From: Hwanghaeella sp965227365
GTDB taxonomy: Bacteria > Pseudomonadota > Alphaproteobacteria > UBA8366 > Aestuariispiraceae
Reading direction: 5' to 3'
Length of the DNA stretch: 64,000 bases
Assembly (NCBI RefSeq): GCF_965227365.1
Contig: NZ_OZ245754.1
Span: 806,001-870,000 of the forward strand
Part shown: piece after piece, positions 37,035 through 45,543 of the stretch
Numbering within the stretch: position 1 is the first letter of the stretch
Layout of the letters: every line of letters begins with the position of its first letter
The notes under the pieces: generated by a model
The model's database searches: none
Told to the model about the DNA's origin: nothing
The model's input: the letters and a program-made list of their open reading frames with translations, nothing else
Program-made: the position numbers and the translations under genes

Positions 37035-38096
37035 CTAGGCGATCGCATTCCTTGGCTGCTTCAGCGATTCAAAGCCGATGGCCAGTCCCGCCCCGACCCA
37101 CATGCAAAACAGAGCTGCCCAAGCGGTCAGTGACATGACCGAGCCGCCGGTCACGCCTGCCCCCACAGCGCAACCGCCTGCCAGCATTCCGCCGAAACCC
37201 ATCAGGACCGCCCCCGCCAGGTAGCGCATCATGCCGGTATGGGCGTCGAAGACTTGCATCTTGAATTCGCGTCGGAGAATGGCGGACAGGAAGGAGCCGG
37301 CGAACACGCCGGGGACGAGGCCGAGGCTGAATTCAAGCGTCATGCTGGGGGAGGTGATCAGTGCCATCAGCGTATCCGCGGACGGACCGGTAAAGCTTAC
37401 GCTGTTGATGGCGACGGGCGAGAAGGAGACTCGCGACAGGGTCGCGGTGAACCCCCAACCTGCCGCGATCGTCAAACCGAGTGCGAAAGAGATCAAAGCA
37501 GTGCCCGGCCCCAGCCGTTCACGGGCGGCCAGCCAAACGGCCAGCATTAGTGTCGCAATGCCGAGTACGATTCCACTGTGTTCCGGGATCTGCTGCATCA
37601 AGTTTCGTGCCTCCGGGCCGATACTCCAGAGGCTGGAGAGGGCGACACGCAGAGGGGACAAGACGCCGGACAATGCGGCCTGCGCGACAACGGTCACGAT
37701 CAGGCCCGTGACCAAGGCGCGCATGTTGCCGGTGCCGGACAGGACCAGCAATCGACTGGCGCATCCACGCGCCAGGATCATGCCGATGCCGAACATCAGT
37801 CCGCCGACGATCGCGCCCGACAGGGTGCCGACGCTGCTCAACTGCCGGACTTCCGATGCGTCTATCCAACCGCCTAGAAAAAGAACCTGAACAGCTGTCA
37901 GGGCCGCGCCAAAGACGATAAGCCAGACGGCGACGGACCGGCCCATCGTCATACGCCAGAATTCTAGACAGGCACTGCGCAGGCAGAACCGGCTGGCTTG
38001 GGCGAAGGCACCAAAGGCCAATCCGATTGCAAAGCCGCCGAGGCACGCTTTCGCCGGGTCAGAGACGATCTCACTGGCCAGCCATTCTTCGAGCAT
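37035..38096 (-). CDS. YeeE/YedE family sulfur-compound transporter
   Basis: A 353-residue membrane protein with about nine to ten helices, related to the thiosulfate importer TsuA. The conserved cysteines sit in RFCLRSACLEF (about residue 37), RGCASRLLVLSGTGN (about 108) and GGCAVGAGVTGG (about 305). No TusA-like partner gene is adjacent. ATG 38096 follows GGAGG at a normal distance; upstream in-frame codons run through a repeat-rich leader and are unlikely to be translated. Two 12-bp direct repeats lie just upstream. Confidence 0.85.
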   Translation of the reverse strand: MLEEWLASEIVSDPAKACLGGFAIGLAFGAFAQASRFCLRSACLEFWRMTMGRSVAVWLIVFGAALTAVQVLFLGGWIDASEVRQLSSVGTLSGAIVGGLMFGIGMILARGCASRLLVLSGTGNMRALVTGLIVTVVAQAALSGVLSPLRVALSSLWSIGPEARNLMQQIPEHSGIVLGIATLMLAVWLAARERLGPGTALISFALGLTIAAGWGFTATLSRVSFSPVAINSVSFTGPSADTLMALITSPSMTLEFSLGLVPGVFAGSFLSAILRREFKMQVFDAHTGMMRYLAGAVLMGFGGMLAGGCAVGAGVTGGSVMSLTAWAALFCMWVGAGLAIGFESLKQPRNAIA

Positions 38097-38129
38097 GGGA
38101 CGATCCTCCACCACAGGGCGTCCCACGAT

Positions 38130-38155
38130 ACATACACATTCGTACATACACATTC
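38130..38155. promoter_or_regulatory. Tandem 12-bp direct repeat before the YeeE-like gene
   Basis: ACATACACATTC occurs at 38130-38141 and again at 38144-38155, a 14-bp period. On the coding strand of the YeeE-like gene it reads GAATGTGTATGT twice. It lies 34-59 bp upstream of the chosen start, between this gene and the end of the TetR gene. It could be an activator or repressor site. Confidence 0.45.
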
Positions 38156-38184
38156 AAACAAACGCATATGAAAATGTGAAAGGC

Positions 38185-38787
38185 CTATTGAAGAGAGAGT
38201 GTCGGAAGCATGCCAGTCATCATCCGGTCGACGGAACGCTCCACCTGCGCCTTGGTCTGGCCGTTCTTGCCCAGGACACGCAATCCTTCCAGGAAGGCTA
38301 GAATCGCGCGGGCGGTTTCCTTCGGGCGGTCTTCATCCAGATCGGGGGCCTGGCCTATGGCTGTTTCCAGCCGTGAAAGCATGGCAGAGAATATCTGCGC
38401 CGATTTTTCCGAGATCATTGGGTCATGCGGCCCCATTTCCACGGTCGCCTCGACCAGAAGGCAGCCGCGTTCCCCCGCCTTGCCGTGGGCGCGTGTTGCA
38501 TGATGCTTGATCCAGGCGATGATGTCCGCCCGTGAAGCCTCTTGCGGCATCATGCGATCCATGGTCGCCAAAGCCTCGGCCCCATAGAGGTCCAGTGCTT
38601 CGTGAAACAGCGCCTGTTTGTCCTTGAATAGCTGATACAGGCTTCCGCGGCGGAGTCCTGTCGCCTGTTCCAACACAGGCAGGGAAGCGCGCTGGTATCC
38701 CAGCGACCAGAAAACCTCCAGGGCACGGGAAAGGGCTTCCTCACGCGAAACGATTTTTGGCCTGCCGACGGATCTCATCGCTTTCAT
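38185..38787 (-). CDS. TetR/AcrR family transcriptional regulator
   Basis: A 200-residue repressor-type regulator. The helix-turn-helix is in residues 14-60 (SLPVLEQATGLRRGSLYQLF). The C-terminal ligand domain is of the AcrR/TetR_C type, and a cysteine is present in GERGCLLVEA. The gene diverges from the AroE-like gene. Two matching TGAC-N6-GTCA sites lie between them, so the likely targets are itself and the AroE-like/hydrolase pair. Confidence 0.9.
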   Translation of the reverse strand: MKAMRSVGRPKIVSREEALSRALEVFWSLGYQRASLPVLEQATGLRRGSLYQLFKDKQALFHEALDLYGAEALATMDRMMPQEASRADIIAWIKHHATRAHGKAGERGCLLVEATVEMGPHDPMISEKSAQIFSAMLSRLETAIGQAPDLDEDRPKETARAILAFLEGLRVLGKNGQTKAQVERSVDRMMTGMLPTLSLQ

Positions 38788-38840
38788 GTGCCCATTTTAC
38801 TGACTGATGCCAGCCTGAATAGCATATCGTTACGGAAAAT

Positions 38841-38854
38841 TGACAGATCGGTCA
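38841..38854. promoter_or_regulatory. TetR operator-like site 1 (TGAC-N6-GTCA)
   Basis: TGAC-AGATCG-GTCA is a 14-bp inverted repeat 54 bp from the TetR start, in the divergent region. It has the same arms and spacing as the second site 25 bp to the right. Confidence 0.6.
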
Positions 38855-38865
38855 AAAATAAATAA

Positions 38866-38879
38866 TGACTGAATGGTCA
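38866..38879. promoter_or_regulatory. TetR operator-like site 2 (TGAC-N6-GTCA)
   Basis: TGAC-TGAATG-GTCA; the palindrome extends one base on each side (ATGAC...GTCAT). It lies 54 bp before the GTG of the AroE-like gene. Two sites with equal geometry are typical for a TetR regulator controlling divergent genes. Confidence 0.6.
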
Positions 38880-38932
38880 TAAAAAATGACCACTCGATTT
38901 CCCGGAGTGGCGTCTTTTTGTGGGGGAATTAA

Positions 38933-39805
38933 GTGTCACAGGCATTGAAATGGGATGTGACCGGCACGTTGGAGCAGGCACGGCGCGATCTGAAAGTCGC
39001 CGGTATGGCCAACCAGCTGCTTGCGCTGATGATCGGTAACCCGATCGCCCAGGTGAAAGCCCCTGCGATGTTGAACCCCCGCTTCGAAGCGGACGGAATT
39101 CCGGTTCGGATGATATCCATCGAGTTGCCGGTTGACGATTTCGATGCCGCCTATCGGGAAGCACTGTCCTTTCCGGATGTGGTGGCGGCGGTTATCACGG
39201 TTCCCTTCAAGGTACCGGCCTTGAAATTCTGTACGACGCTTGATCGGAATGCCGAATTGGCGGGCGCGACAAATCTGATGATGCGCTCGCGTGATGGCGG
39301 CTGGACCGGTTCCATGACCGACGGCCAGGGTTTTCTCACCGCATTGAAAGCGGCCGGGTTCGATCCGATGGGGCGCAGAGTCTACATGGCCGGCGCGGGT
39401 GGGGCGGGCAGCGGTATCGCGGCGGCCCTGCTTCTTTCAGGTATTGCCGCATTGGATGTTTATGACCCCGAAGAAGAGAAGTCGAAGCGATTGGCAGCGG
39501 CGCTGGGCATCACCTGTCTGGCCGAACCGCCTGGAAACCTCTCCGGATACGACTTGTTAATCAACGCAACCCCGTTGGGATTGAAGGAGCGGGATCCCCT
39601 GCCGTTCGATTTGTCGACCGCGGCACCGGACGCTTTCGTCGGCGATGTCATCGCCGAGCCGGAGTGCACCAGGCTGCGCGCCCTGGCGGCACAGCGTGGC
39701 CTGAAGAGCATCGGTGGATTGGACATGTTGAGACGGCAGATCGATGCCCTTTACCAAGGGGTGGTCAAAGCGGTTCAGGACAATATCGAAGGGGGCAAAG
39801 GATGA
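38933..39805 (+). CDS. Shikimate dehydrogenase-like oxidoreductase
   Basis: A 290-residue AroE-superfamily protein. The catalytic lysine is in VTVPFK (Lys93) and the catalytic aspartate in SMTDGQGF (Asp130); the NADP-binding loop is MAGAGGAGSG. The shikimate-carboxylate serines of the normal SKS motif are replaced: GNPIAQVKAP has Val41 and Ala43 in their place. It therefore probably acts on another substrate and is not the housekeeping aroE. The start is GTG 38933 after GGGGGA. It overlaps the hydrolase gene by ATGA, so the two act together. Confidence 0.82.
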   Translation: MSQALKWDVTGTLEQARRDLKVAGMANQLLALMIGNPIAQVKAPAMLNPRFEADGIPVRMISIELPVDDFDAAYREALSFPDVVAAVITVPFKVPALKFCTTLDRNAELAGATNLMMRSRDGGWTGSMTDGQGFLTALKAAGFDPMGRRVYMAGAGGAGSGIAAALLLSGIAALDVYDPEEEKSKRLAAALGITCLAEPPGNLSGYDLLINATPLGLKERDPLPFDLSTAAPDAFVGDVIAEPECTRLRALAAQRGLKSIGGLDMLRRQIDALYQGVVKAVQDNIEGGKG

Positions 39806-40647
39806 CCTTGGCAGGATTTGAGCATTCCATGGTGAAGGCCGGTGACGTGAACATTCACGCGGTTGTCGGCGGACAGGGGTCGCCGCTGGTGCTGCTGCAT
39901 GGTTTCCCGCAGACTTGGTGGGAATGGCGCAAGATGATGCCGCTTCTGGCGCCGCATCATACCGTGGTGGCCATCGATCTGCGCGGGGCGGGTCAGTCCG
40001 ACTGCCCGCAAGGCGGATACGACAAAGCGCAACTGGCCGCCGATACCCATGCGGTCATGAACGCCCTGGGATATGAGAAATATGCTGTTTGCGGTCACGA
40101 TATTGGTGGCATGGTTGGGCTGGCCCAGGCGGCCCTGTTTCGTGAGGCGGTGACGCATTTCGCCATCCTGGACGTACCCGTTCCGGGCTGGAGCCGCTGG
40201 GAAGCGATCTTCTCGGATCCCCGGGTCTGGCATTTCGCCTTTCACATGAAGGCGAACCTGCCGGAGCGGCTGCTTTACGGACGGGAATACGATTATGTCT
40301 CCACCTTCATTTTCGATCGCGCCTACGACCATGGCGCGCATGACACGGCTGATGTGAGAGTCTTCGCCGATGCCTTTGCCCAACCCGGCCGGACCCGCGG
40401 CGGGTTGGAATGGTATCGGGCCTTTCCGAAGGACCACGCCGACGCGTTGGAATGGAAAAAGGATCCGCTGCAAATGCCGGTTCTCGCCCTTGGCGGGGAT
40501 CTGCGATGGGGACCCGAAATCGTTGCCATGATGCAGGAATTCGCAACGAACGTGACCGGCGGTGGCGTCGCGAAATGCAATCACTGGCTTCCAGAGGAAA
40601 GGCCGGTGGAAACCAGCGAAGCGCTTCTTGAGTTCCTGGCTCGATAG
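39802..40647 (+). CDS. Alpha/beta hydrolase (dehalogenase/epoxide hydrolase type)
   Basis: A 281-residue alpha/beta hydrolase with an aspartate nucleophile in CGHDIGG (about residue 99). The oxyanion-loop motif is HGFPQTWWEW, and the catalytic His is in NHWLPEERP near the end. This set is typical of fluoroacetate dehalogenases and soluble epoxide hydrolases. It is translationally coupled to the AroE-like gene, which suggests one small catabolic pathway under the divergent TetR regulator. The substrate is unknown. Confidence 0.85.
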   Translation: MTLAGFEHSMVKAGDVNIHAVVGGQGSPLVLLHGFPQTWWEWRKMMPLLAPHHTVVAIDLRGAGQSDCPQGGYDKAQLAADTHAVMNALGYEKYAVCGHDIGGMVGLAQAALFREAVTHFAILDVPVPGWSRWEAIFSDPRVWHFAFHMKANLPERLLYGREYDYVSTFIFDRAYDHGAHDTADVRVFADAFAQPGRTRGGLEWYRAFPKDHADALEWKKDPLQMPVLALGGDLRWGPEIVAMMQEFATNVTGGGVAKCNHWLPEERPVETSEALLEFLAR

Positions 40648-41580
40648 TCAGTCTGATTGGGGAGCTTGAGCCACTTGTACCGCTGCGGCCGTCTTGGCGG
40701 CTTTCTGTTCGCGATGAAAGATGTAGATGCCGCTAGCCGTGATCACGGCCGCGCCGACGATGGTGTATCCATCAGGCAGGTTGGAGAAGACGACGTAGCC
40801 GAACAGGGTCGCCCAGACCAGGCCTGAATAGGCGAACGGCATCAGTGCCGACGGCGGTGCCGATTGGAAGGCGCGGATCAGGGTAAAATGTCCCAGGGCG
40901 CCGAAGGTGCCCATTCCCGCCATCAGGCCCCATGCAGTCGGAGTCGGCGGGACCCATTCCAACGGCACGGCCATGCTGGATGCGACCATCCCGACCAGGC
41001 CGGTATAGAGCAGCGTGGTGTATGCGTCGTCATGCTGGCGCAGCATGCGGGTCGTCAGCTGATACAATGAGTTCGTGCAGGCGGCCGCGATGAGATAGAA
41101 AGCGGCGGCGGGAACTTCGCCCAATCCCGGCCGGACGATGATGAGCGCACCGGTCAAACCAGCCAGAACCCCCATCACGCGCCGGACCCCAATCCTTTCG
41201 CCCAGCAAGGGGACGGACAGGACGGTAATCAGAATGGGGCTGAGGAACATGATCGAACTGGCCATGGCCAGATCGATCTGCTGGATACCGGTGAAGAACA
41301 GATACGTCGTCGCCACAAGCATTGCCGATCTGAACAGTTGTAGCCAGGGGCGGTTGGTGCGGGCATATCGGAAGACCGTTCCCCGCAATAGAACCAGTAC
41401 GACCAGGACGTGGAACATGAACCGCGCCCAAACGACCTCCATCACCGGCAGGCTCTGGGAAAGCTGCTTGGCGCAGGTATCTATCAAGACGAAGAACAGC
41501 GTCGTGATCAGCATCAGGAAGATCCCGCGCGGAATGTTGTCGTCTTGCAGAAATGCCGGGCGTGAGACGGGAAGCGCCAT
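40648..41580 (-). CDS. EamA family (DMT) transporter
   Basis: A 310-residue drug/metabolite transporter with ten predicted helices in two EamA repeats (about residues 18-150 and 160-295). It probably exports or imports a small metabolite. Its stop directly follows the hydrolase stop with no gap on the opposite strand. The upstream region toward the asparaginase-like gene is rich in repeats, so the two divergent genes may share control. Confidence 0.87.
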   Translation of the reverse strand: MALPVSRPAFLQDDNIPRGIFLMLITTLFFVLIDTCAKQLSQSLPVMEVVWARFMFHVLVVLVLLRGTVFRYARTNRPWLQLFRSAMLVATTYLFFTGIQQIDLAMASSIMFLSPILITVLSVPLLGERIGVRRVMGVLAGLTGALIIVRPGLGEVPAAAFYLIAAACTNSLYQLTTRMLRQHDDAYTTLLYTGLVGMVASSMAVPLEWVPPTPTAWGLMAGMGTFGALGHFTLIRAFQSAPPSALMPFAYSGLVWATLFGYVVFSNLPDGYTIVGAAVITASGIYIFHREQKAAKTAAAVQVAQAPQSD

Positions 41581-41647
41581 TCTATATTCGCCGTTGAGGC
41601 GATGCGGCGGGAATGCCGTTCATCGCGATGGGTCGTTAAAAAAGTGA

Positions 41648-41777
41648 GATTTGCGCGTGAATAAAAGGCGCCAACAAACCCCTGTAGCGCCGATCTCAAT
41701 CGATGTAAATCGCGCGGGGCGTGTTTGTTCGGCGCTTGCCGTGAATGAGACCTTTTCCAACAGACGATTTGCGCGTG
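41648..41777. repeat. Direct and inverted repeats upstream of the asparaginase
   Basis: GATTTGCGCGTG occurs at 41648-41659 and again at 41766-41777. Between these copies, GCGCCAACAAAC (41668-41679) is mirrored by GTTTGTTCGGCGC (41723-41735), an interrupted inverted repeat with one extra base. The block fills the divergent region between the EamA and asparaginase-like genes and contains no gene. A regulatory role is plausible; a recombination remnant is the alternative. Confidence 0.45.
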
Positions 41778-41828
41778 TCGGCAGGACAGCCCGACAATGC
41801 CTCGCAAGTATCGGTTGGGGGTGAGGAA

Positions 41829-42842
41829 ATGCGTATCGTTTTGACCAATAACGAAGGGGCCAGTGGCATCGGTGCATCGGCCGCCCTGCTGACGGACGGC
41901 AAACCCGTCCTCGATGCGCTTGAGCAGGGTGTCCGGCGAGTCGAGGCGGACCCGGATGTCTGGACCGTCGGTCGTGGCGGTTGGCCGAGTTTGCTGGGGG
42001 AGGTCGAGCTCGACGCCTCGGTGATGGATGGCGACAACCTGCGGACCGGCGCTGTCGGCTCCGTGCGGGGCTTTCTGCATCCAGTCTCCATCGCCCGTCA
42101 TGTCATGGAAGACCTGCCGCATGAAATCCTGGTGGGAGAAGGCGCCATGCGGTTTGCCAGGGAGATCGGGGCGGAACGCGGCGAGTTGTTGATGGAACAT
42201 GCGCGCCGTGCCTGGGTGGCCTGGTACAAGGAGGAATTGACGGAGGAGCAGCGTTCCGCTTGGCCCGATACGCGCATGGCGGCGCTTTGCTGGCAATCGA
42301 TGGACCCTGAGATCGGCAAGGATACGACGGTTTTCCTGGGCCAGGATCGTGCGGGCAGCATCGCCACCGCTACCAGTACTTCCGGCTGGGGGTGGAAATA
42401 TCCAGGCCGGCTGGGCGACAGTCCTGTCATCGGCGCGGGTTCCTATGCCGACAGCCGTTATGGCGCCTGCGCCTGTACCGGTGTCGGGGAAATGACCATC
42501 CGCTGCGGCACCGCGCGTGCTGTCGTGCTTTACATGAAAAGCGGTATGTCCGTGGCACAGGCTGTGCGCGAAGCGGTCGAGGATATGCGAGCCCTGAAAG
42601 GCGGGTTGATCGGACGGGTCACGATTCACGCCATCGACGTGGCCGGTGGACACCATGTCGTCGCCGTGAATGGAAATCCGGGAAATCACTACTGGCTGTG
42701 GCGGGAAGGAGACGCGGAGCCTTCCCGTCACTCGGCCGAGATTATCACCCTGGTCGACAAGTCATCCGCCGCGCAGACCACTCATGCCCGCGCGGAGCGG
42801 TTTGCCAGGACGGCAGCGGAAGCGTCCGATACCGCGAATTGA
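41829..42842 (+). CDS. Asparaginase_2 (glycosylasparaginase-like) Ntn-hydrolase
   Basis: A 337-residue N-terminal-nucleophile amidohydrolase precursor, self-cleaved into two subunits. The catalytic Thr is expected at the DT pair of IGKDTTVFLG (about residue 164), followed by ATSTSGWGWKYPGRLGDSPVIGAG, the substrate-binding half of the family motif, and the glycine-rich CTGVGE. It may cut isoaspartyl peptides, N-glycosyl asparagine or another amide. ATG 41829 is chosen because GGGGGTGAGG precedes it. It faces the DUF1028 gene (convergent, 5-nt gap). Confidence 0.85.
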   Translation: MRIVLTNNEGASGIGASAALLTDGKPVLDALEQGVRRVEADPDVWTVGRGGWPSLLGEVELDASVMDGDNLRTGAVGSVRGFLHPVSIARHVMEDLPHEILVGEGAMRFAREIGAERGELLMEHARRAWVAWYKEELTEEQRSAWPDTRMAALCWQSMDPEIGKDTTVFLGQDRAGSIATATSTSGWGWKYPGRLGDSPVIGAGSYADSRYGACACTGVGEMTIRCGTARAVVLYMKSGMSVAQAVREAVEDMRALKGGLIGRVTIHAIDVAGGHHVVAVNGNPGNHYWLWREGDAEPSRHSAEIITLVDKSSAAQTTHARAERFARTAAEASDTAN

Positions 42843-42847
42843 TATGA

Positions 42848-43522
42848 CTATTCGTCCCCTGGAACCCCGTAGGATGGCGCTTCGCGCGGGTCCAGGGCGC
42901 GCTGGATATAGGCGTCCAATTGCGGTTTGTAGACCGACCAGGCCGTTGCGACGGCCTCGATCGGACATTCCTCCGTCCAGTCGCAGCGCAGGTCTGCGGC
43001 AGGCCAACTGACTTTATCGACGATTTTCATACCCGCTGAATGAACCGGGCCTGCTTCGCCGCCAGCGGCGAGGCCGGCGCGCATCGCCGCGATCAACCGG
43101 TCGCCGAGGTGACCGGAAGACGAGAGGAAGCCGTCGACGATTGCCTGCGGCACGCCGTCATTGGCCAACAGGTTGCCGCCGGCGGCCACGTTTTCCGCCA
43201 TCGCCTGCGTCCAGATACCCAGCGAATTTGGGCCGGAATGGATTGCGGTTTGGCCTGCCTTATCCACGGCGAGTACCTGGCGATACTCAATGAATTTTCC
43301 GCGTTTCTGGATCTCGGCGATGGCATCCGCCGCACTCATGCCCTGTTCCATCAGGTCGAGTCCCAGCGGGCCCAACGTCGGGTCGGTGACATTTTGCGAG
43401 GCGACCGCGCCGACGCCCGCGCGGGCATAGGCACAGCGCGCGGCAACGGCGGGAGAGGAGGAGGAAATCGCGGTACCGAACATGCCGGTATCCGCACAAC
43501 GAGCGACGAGGGAAAAAGTCAT
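42848..43522 (-). CDS. DUF1028 family protein (Ntn-hydrolase-like)
   Basis: A 224-residue protein of the DUF1028 family. The hallmark start MTFSLVARCADTGMFGTAISSSSPAV is modified so that a serine or threonine is near the N-terminus, and the later GVGAVASQNVTDPTLGP pattern is clear. The family is thought to have an Ntn-hydrolase fold, but no activity is established for this protein. Its start is 4 nt from the RidA stop, so it is translated with RidA. Confidence 0.85.
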   Translation of the reverse strand: MTFSLVARCADTGMFGTAISSSSPAVAARCAYARAGVGAVASQNVTDPTLGPLGLDLMEQGMSAADAIAEIQKRGKFIEYRQVLAVDKAGQTAIHSGPNSLGIWTQAMAENVAAGGNLLANDGVPQAIVDGFLSSSGHLGDRLIAAMRAGLAAGGEAGPVHSAGMKIVDKVSWPAADLRCDWTEECPIEAVATAWSVYKPQLDAYIQRALDPREAPSYGVPGDE

Positions 43523-43526
43523 GGGC

Positions 43527-43943
43527 TCAGTCCGGGATCACGGCGGTGGCGTCGATTTCGACCAACCATTCCGGGCGGGCGAGGGCCTGTACGACAAGGC
43601 CGGTCGAAACGGGATGAACGTTCTTTATGTATTCACCCATTGTGCGGTAGACGGCCTCCCGGTGGCGCACATCAGTCAGATAGACGACGACTTTGACGAG
43701 ATGATCCATGTTGCCGCCCGCTTCCTCGATCAACTGCTTGATATTCTGCATGACCTTATGGGTCTGTTCGACGGGATCGTGGCTTTCGATGTTCTTCGCG
43801 TCGTCAAGATTCTGCGGGCATTGACCGCGCAGCCACACGGTTTTGCCGCCATGGGTTACGACGGCCTGGCAAAGATCGTTGTCCAGGCTCTGTTCCGGAT
43901 ATGTGTCTTTGGTGTTGAACTTGCGGATGCGCGTGTGGACCAT
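43527..43943 (-). CDS. RidA family enamine/imine deaminase
   Basis: A 138-residue RidA/YjgF-type protein. RidA proteins hydrolyse reactive enamine/imine intermediates released by PLP and oxidase enzymes. The central GGNMDHLVKVVVYLTDVRHREA and the end ALARPEWLVEIDATAVIPD match the family, although the terminal active-site glutamate region is kept in a variant form. ATG 43943 follows GGAG; an ATG 21 codons earlier adds a proline-rich, unrelated leader. It forms a two-gene unit with DUF1028. Confidence 0.88.
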   Translation of the reverse strand: MVHTRIRKFNTKDTYPEQSLDNDLCQAVVTHGGKTVWLRGQCPQNLDDAKNIESHDPVEQTHKVMQNIKQLIEEAGGNMDHLVKVVVYLTDVRHREAVYRTMGEYIKNVHPVSTGLVVQALARPEWLVEIDATAVIPD

Positions 43944-44168
43944 TTCGGTCTCCGTCAAAGTAGGGGGATGCGGTTGCGGTGGTCCAGGGTAACAGACCGC
44001 GACCACTATCCCACAGGCCGGACATTTCCCAAAGTACCGAGTTTCTCACCTTTGCTTCGGAATTTCCTAACCAGGGAGGTCCAGCGCCCTCGCCAGAAGA
44101 GCTATTTCTTTCCCCGATGGCCGTTGGTTCATGGGAAAGAAGATGATTAAGTTTTCGATAATCAAAGG

Positions 44169-44179
44169 TTACTGAATTC
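44169..44179. promoter_or_regulatory. TTACTGAATTC element upstream of the FMO gene
   Basis: The 11-mer TTACTGAATTC, 79 bp before the FMO start, is identical to the left half of the palindrome at the GntR gene (51153-51163). Here the right half is degenerate (TAATTTCC instead of GAATTCAG). It may be a weak GntR target site. Confidence 0.4.
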
Positions 44180-44257
44180 GTAATTTCCGAAGATGCGGGT
44201 ATCTCCTAGGCTGTGGTCCGTGCAATGATCGTTCTGGATTGTGGGAAGGGGTCCGAA

Positions 44258-45541
44258 ATGCCGGTAGAGAAGACAGATACGCTCGTCGTCGGCGGCGGCC
44301 AGGCAGGTTTGGCCATGAGTGAACATTTGAGCAGTTGCGGCATCCCCCATGTCGTTCTGGAACGGAACCGCATCGCCGAGCGTTGGCGCTCGGAAAGATG
44401 GGATTCGCTGGTGGCCAACGGGCCCGCCTGGCACGATCGCTTCCCGGGGATGGAGTTCTCCGGTATCGAGCCGGATGCTTTCGCGCCGAAGGAACAGGTG
44501 GCGGACTATTTGGAAGCCTATGCCAAAAAGATCGACGCGCCTGTCCGCTGCGGGGTCGAGGTGACCAGCGTGGCGCGGCTGGAGGGAAAAACCGGATTTC
44601 GCGCCGAAACTTCCGAAGGCGTCATAGAGGCGGAAAACGTGGTGGCTGCAACGGGCCCGTTCCAACGTCCCGTTATTCCCGCCATCGTACCGGATGGCGC
44701 GGTTCAGATGCAGCTTCATTCAAGCACGTATCACAATCCCGGTCAGTTGCCCGAAGGCGCGGTGCTGGTGGTCGGGGCCGGTTCTTCCGGCGTCCAAATC
44801 GCCGACGAACTGAACCGTGCAGGGAAGAAGGTCTATCTTTCCGCCGGTCCGCACGATCGGCCGCCGCGCGCCTATCGCGGCCGTGATTACGTCTGGTGGC
44901 TCGGTGTTCTTGGGCTCTGGGACCTGGATGTTCCCAAGGAAGGGGCGGAGCATGTGACGATTGCCGTCAGCGGCGCGCGCGGCGGGCAAACGGTTGATTT
45001 CCGGCGTCTGGCGTCGGAAGGGATCACGCTTCTCGGTGTGACGCAGTCTTACGAAAACGGTGTGCTGACCATCGCCGACGATCTGGCGGACAACATCGCC
45101 TATGGCGACCGGAACTATCTGTCGGTGCTGGACGAAGCGGATGCCTATGTCGAGCGCTACGGCCTCGACCTGCCGGAGGAACCGGAGGCCCGTCTGATCG
45201 CGGCCGATCCGCCTTGTGTGACCGATCCGATCCTGCAATTGGACCTCTCGGAAGCGGGCATCACGTCGATCCTGTGGGCCACGGGCTACGCGCTCGACTA
45301 CGGCTGGCTGAACCTCGACGTATTCGATGAAAAGGGAAAACCGAGGCACCGCCGGGGTATTTCCGTTGTGCCCGGTCTTTATTTTCTCGGCTTGCCGTGG
45401 CTGTCACAACGCGGGTCCTCGTTCATTTACGGTGTTTGGCATGACGCCAAATACCTGGCGGACCACATCCTCAAGCAGAGCAAGTACCGCGCTTATGACG
45501 ACTATGTGCACGACCGGAAAGCGCATGGGGAACAAGGCTAG
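44258..45541 (+). CDS. FMO-like flavin-dependent monooxygenase
   Basis: A 427-residue flavoprotein with two dinucleotide-binding folds: FAD motif GGGQAG near residue 12 and NADPH motif GAGSSGVQ near residue 170. The FMO fingerprint between them is degenerate, reading VQMQLHSSTYHNP, as in CzcO/YnaD-like oxidoreductases. ATG 44258 follows GGAAGGGG. The LysR-type regulator gene follows after 2 nt in the same direction, which is an unusual arrangement for a LysR gene and may mean co-transcription. Confidence 0.85.
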   Translation: MPVEKTDTLVVGGGQAGLAMSEHLSSCGIPHVVLERNRIAERWRSERWDSLVANGPAWHDRFPGMEFSGIEPDAFAPKEQVADYLEAYAKKIDAPVRCGVEVTSVARLEGKTGFRAETSEGVIEAENVVAATGPFQRPVIPAIVPDGAVQMQLHSSTYHNPGQLPEGAVLVVGAGSSGVQIADELNRAGKKVYLSAGPHDRPPRAYRGRDYVWWLGVLGLWDLDVPKEGAEHVTIAVSGARGGQTVDFRRLASEGITLLGVTQSYENGVLTIADDLADNIAYGDRNYLSVLDEADAYVERYGLDLPEEPEARLIAADPPCVTDPILQLDLSEAGITSILWATGYALDYGWLNLDVFDEKGKPRHRRGISVVPGLYFLGLPWLSQRGSSFIYGVWHDAKYLADHILKQSKYRAYDDYVHDRKAHGEQG

Positions 45542-45543
45542 GA

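Noticed and set aside
38097..38153. An extended N-terminus for the YeeE-like protein (MCMYECVCIVGRP...)
   Set aside because: It would translate the repeat-bearing leader. The ATG at 38096 has a proper GGAGG site and gives the family-like start.
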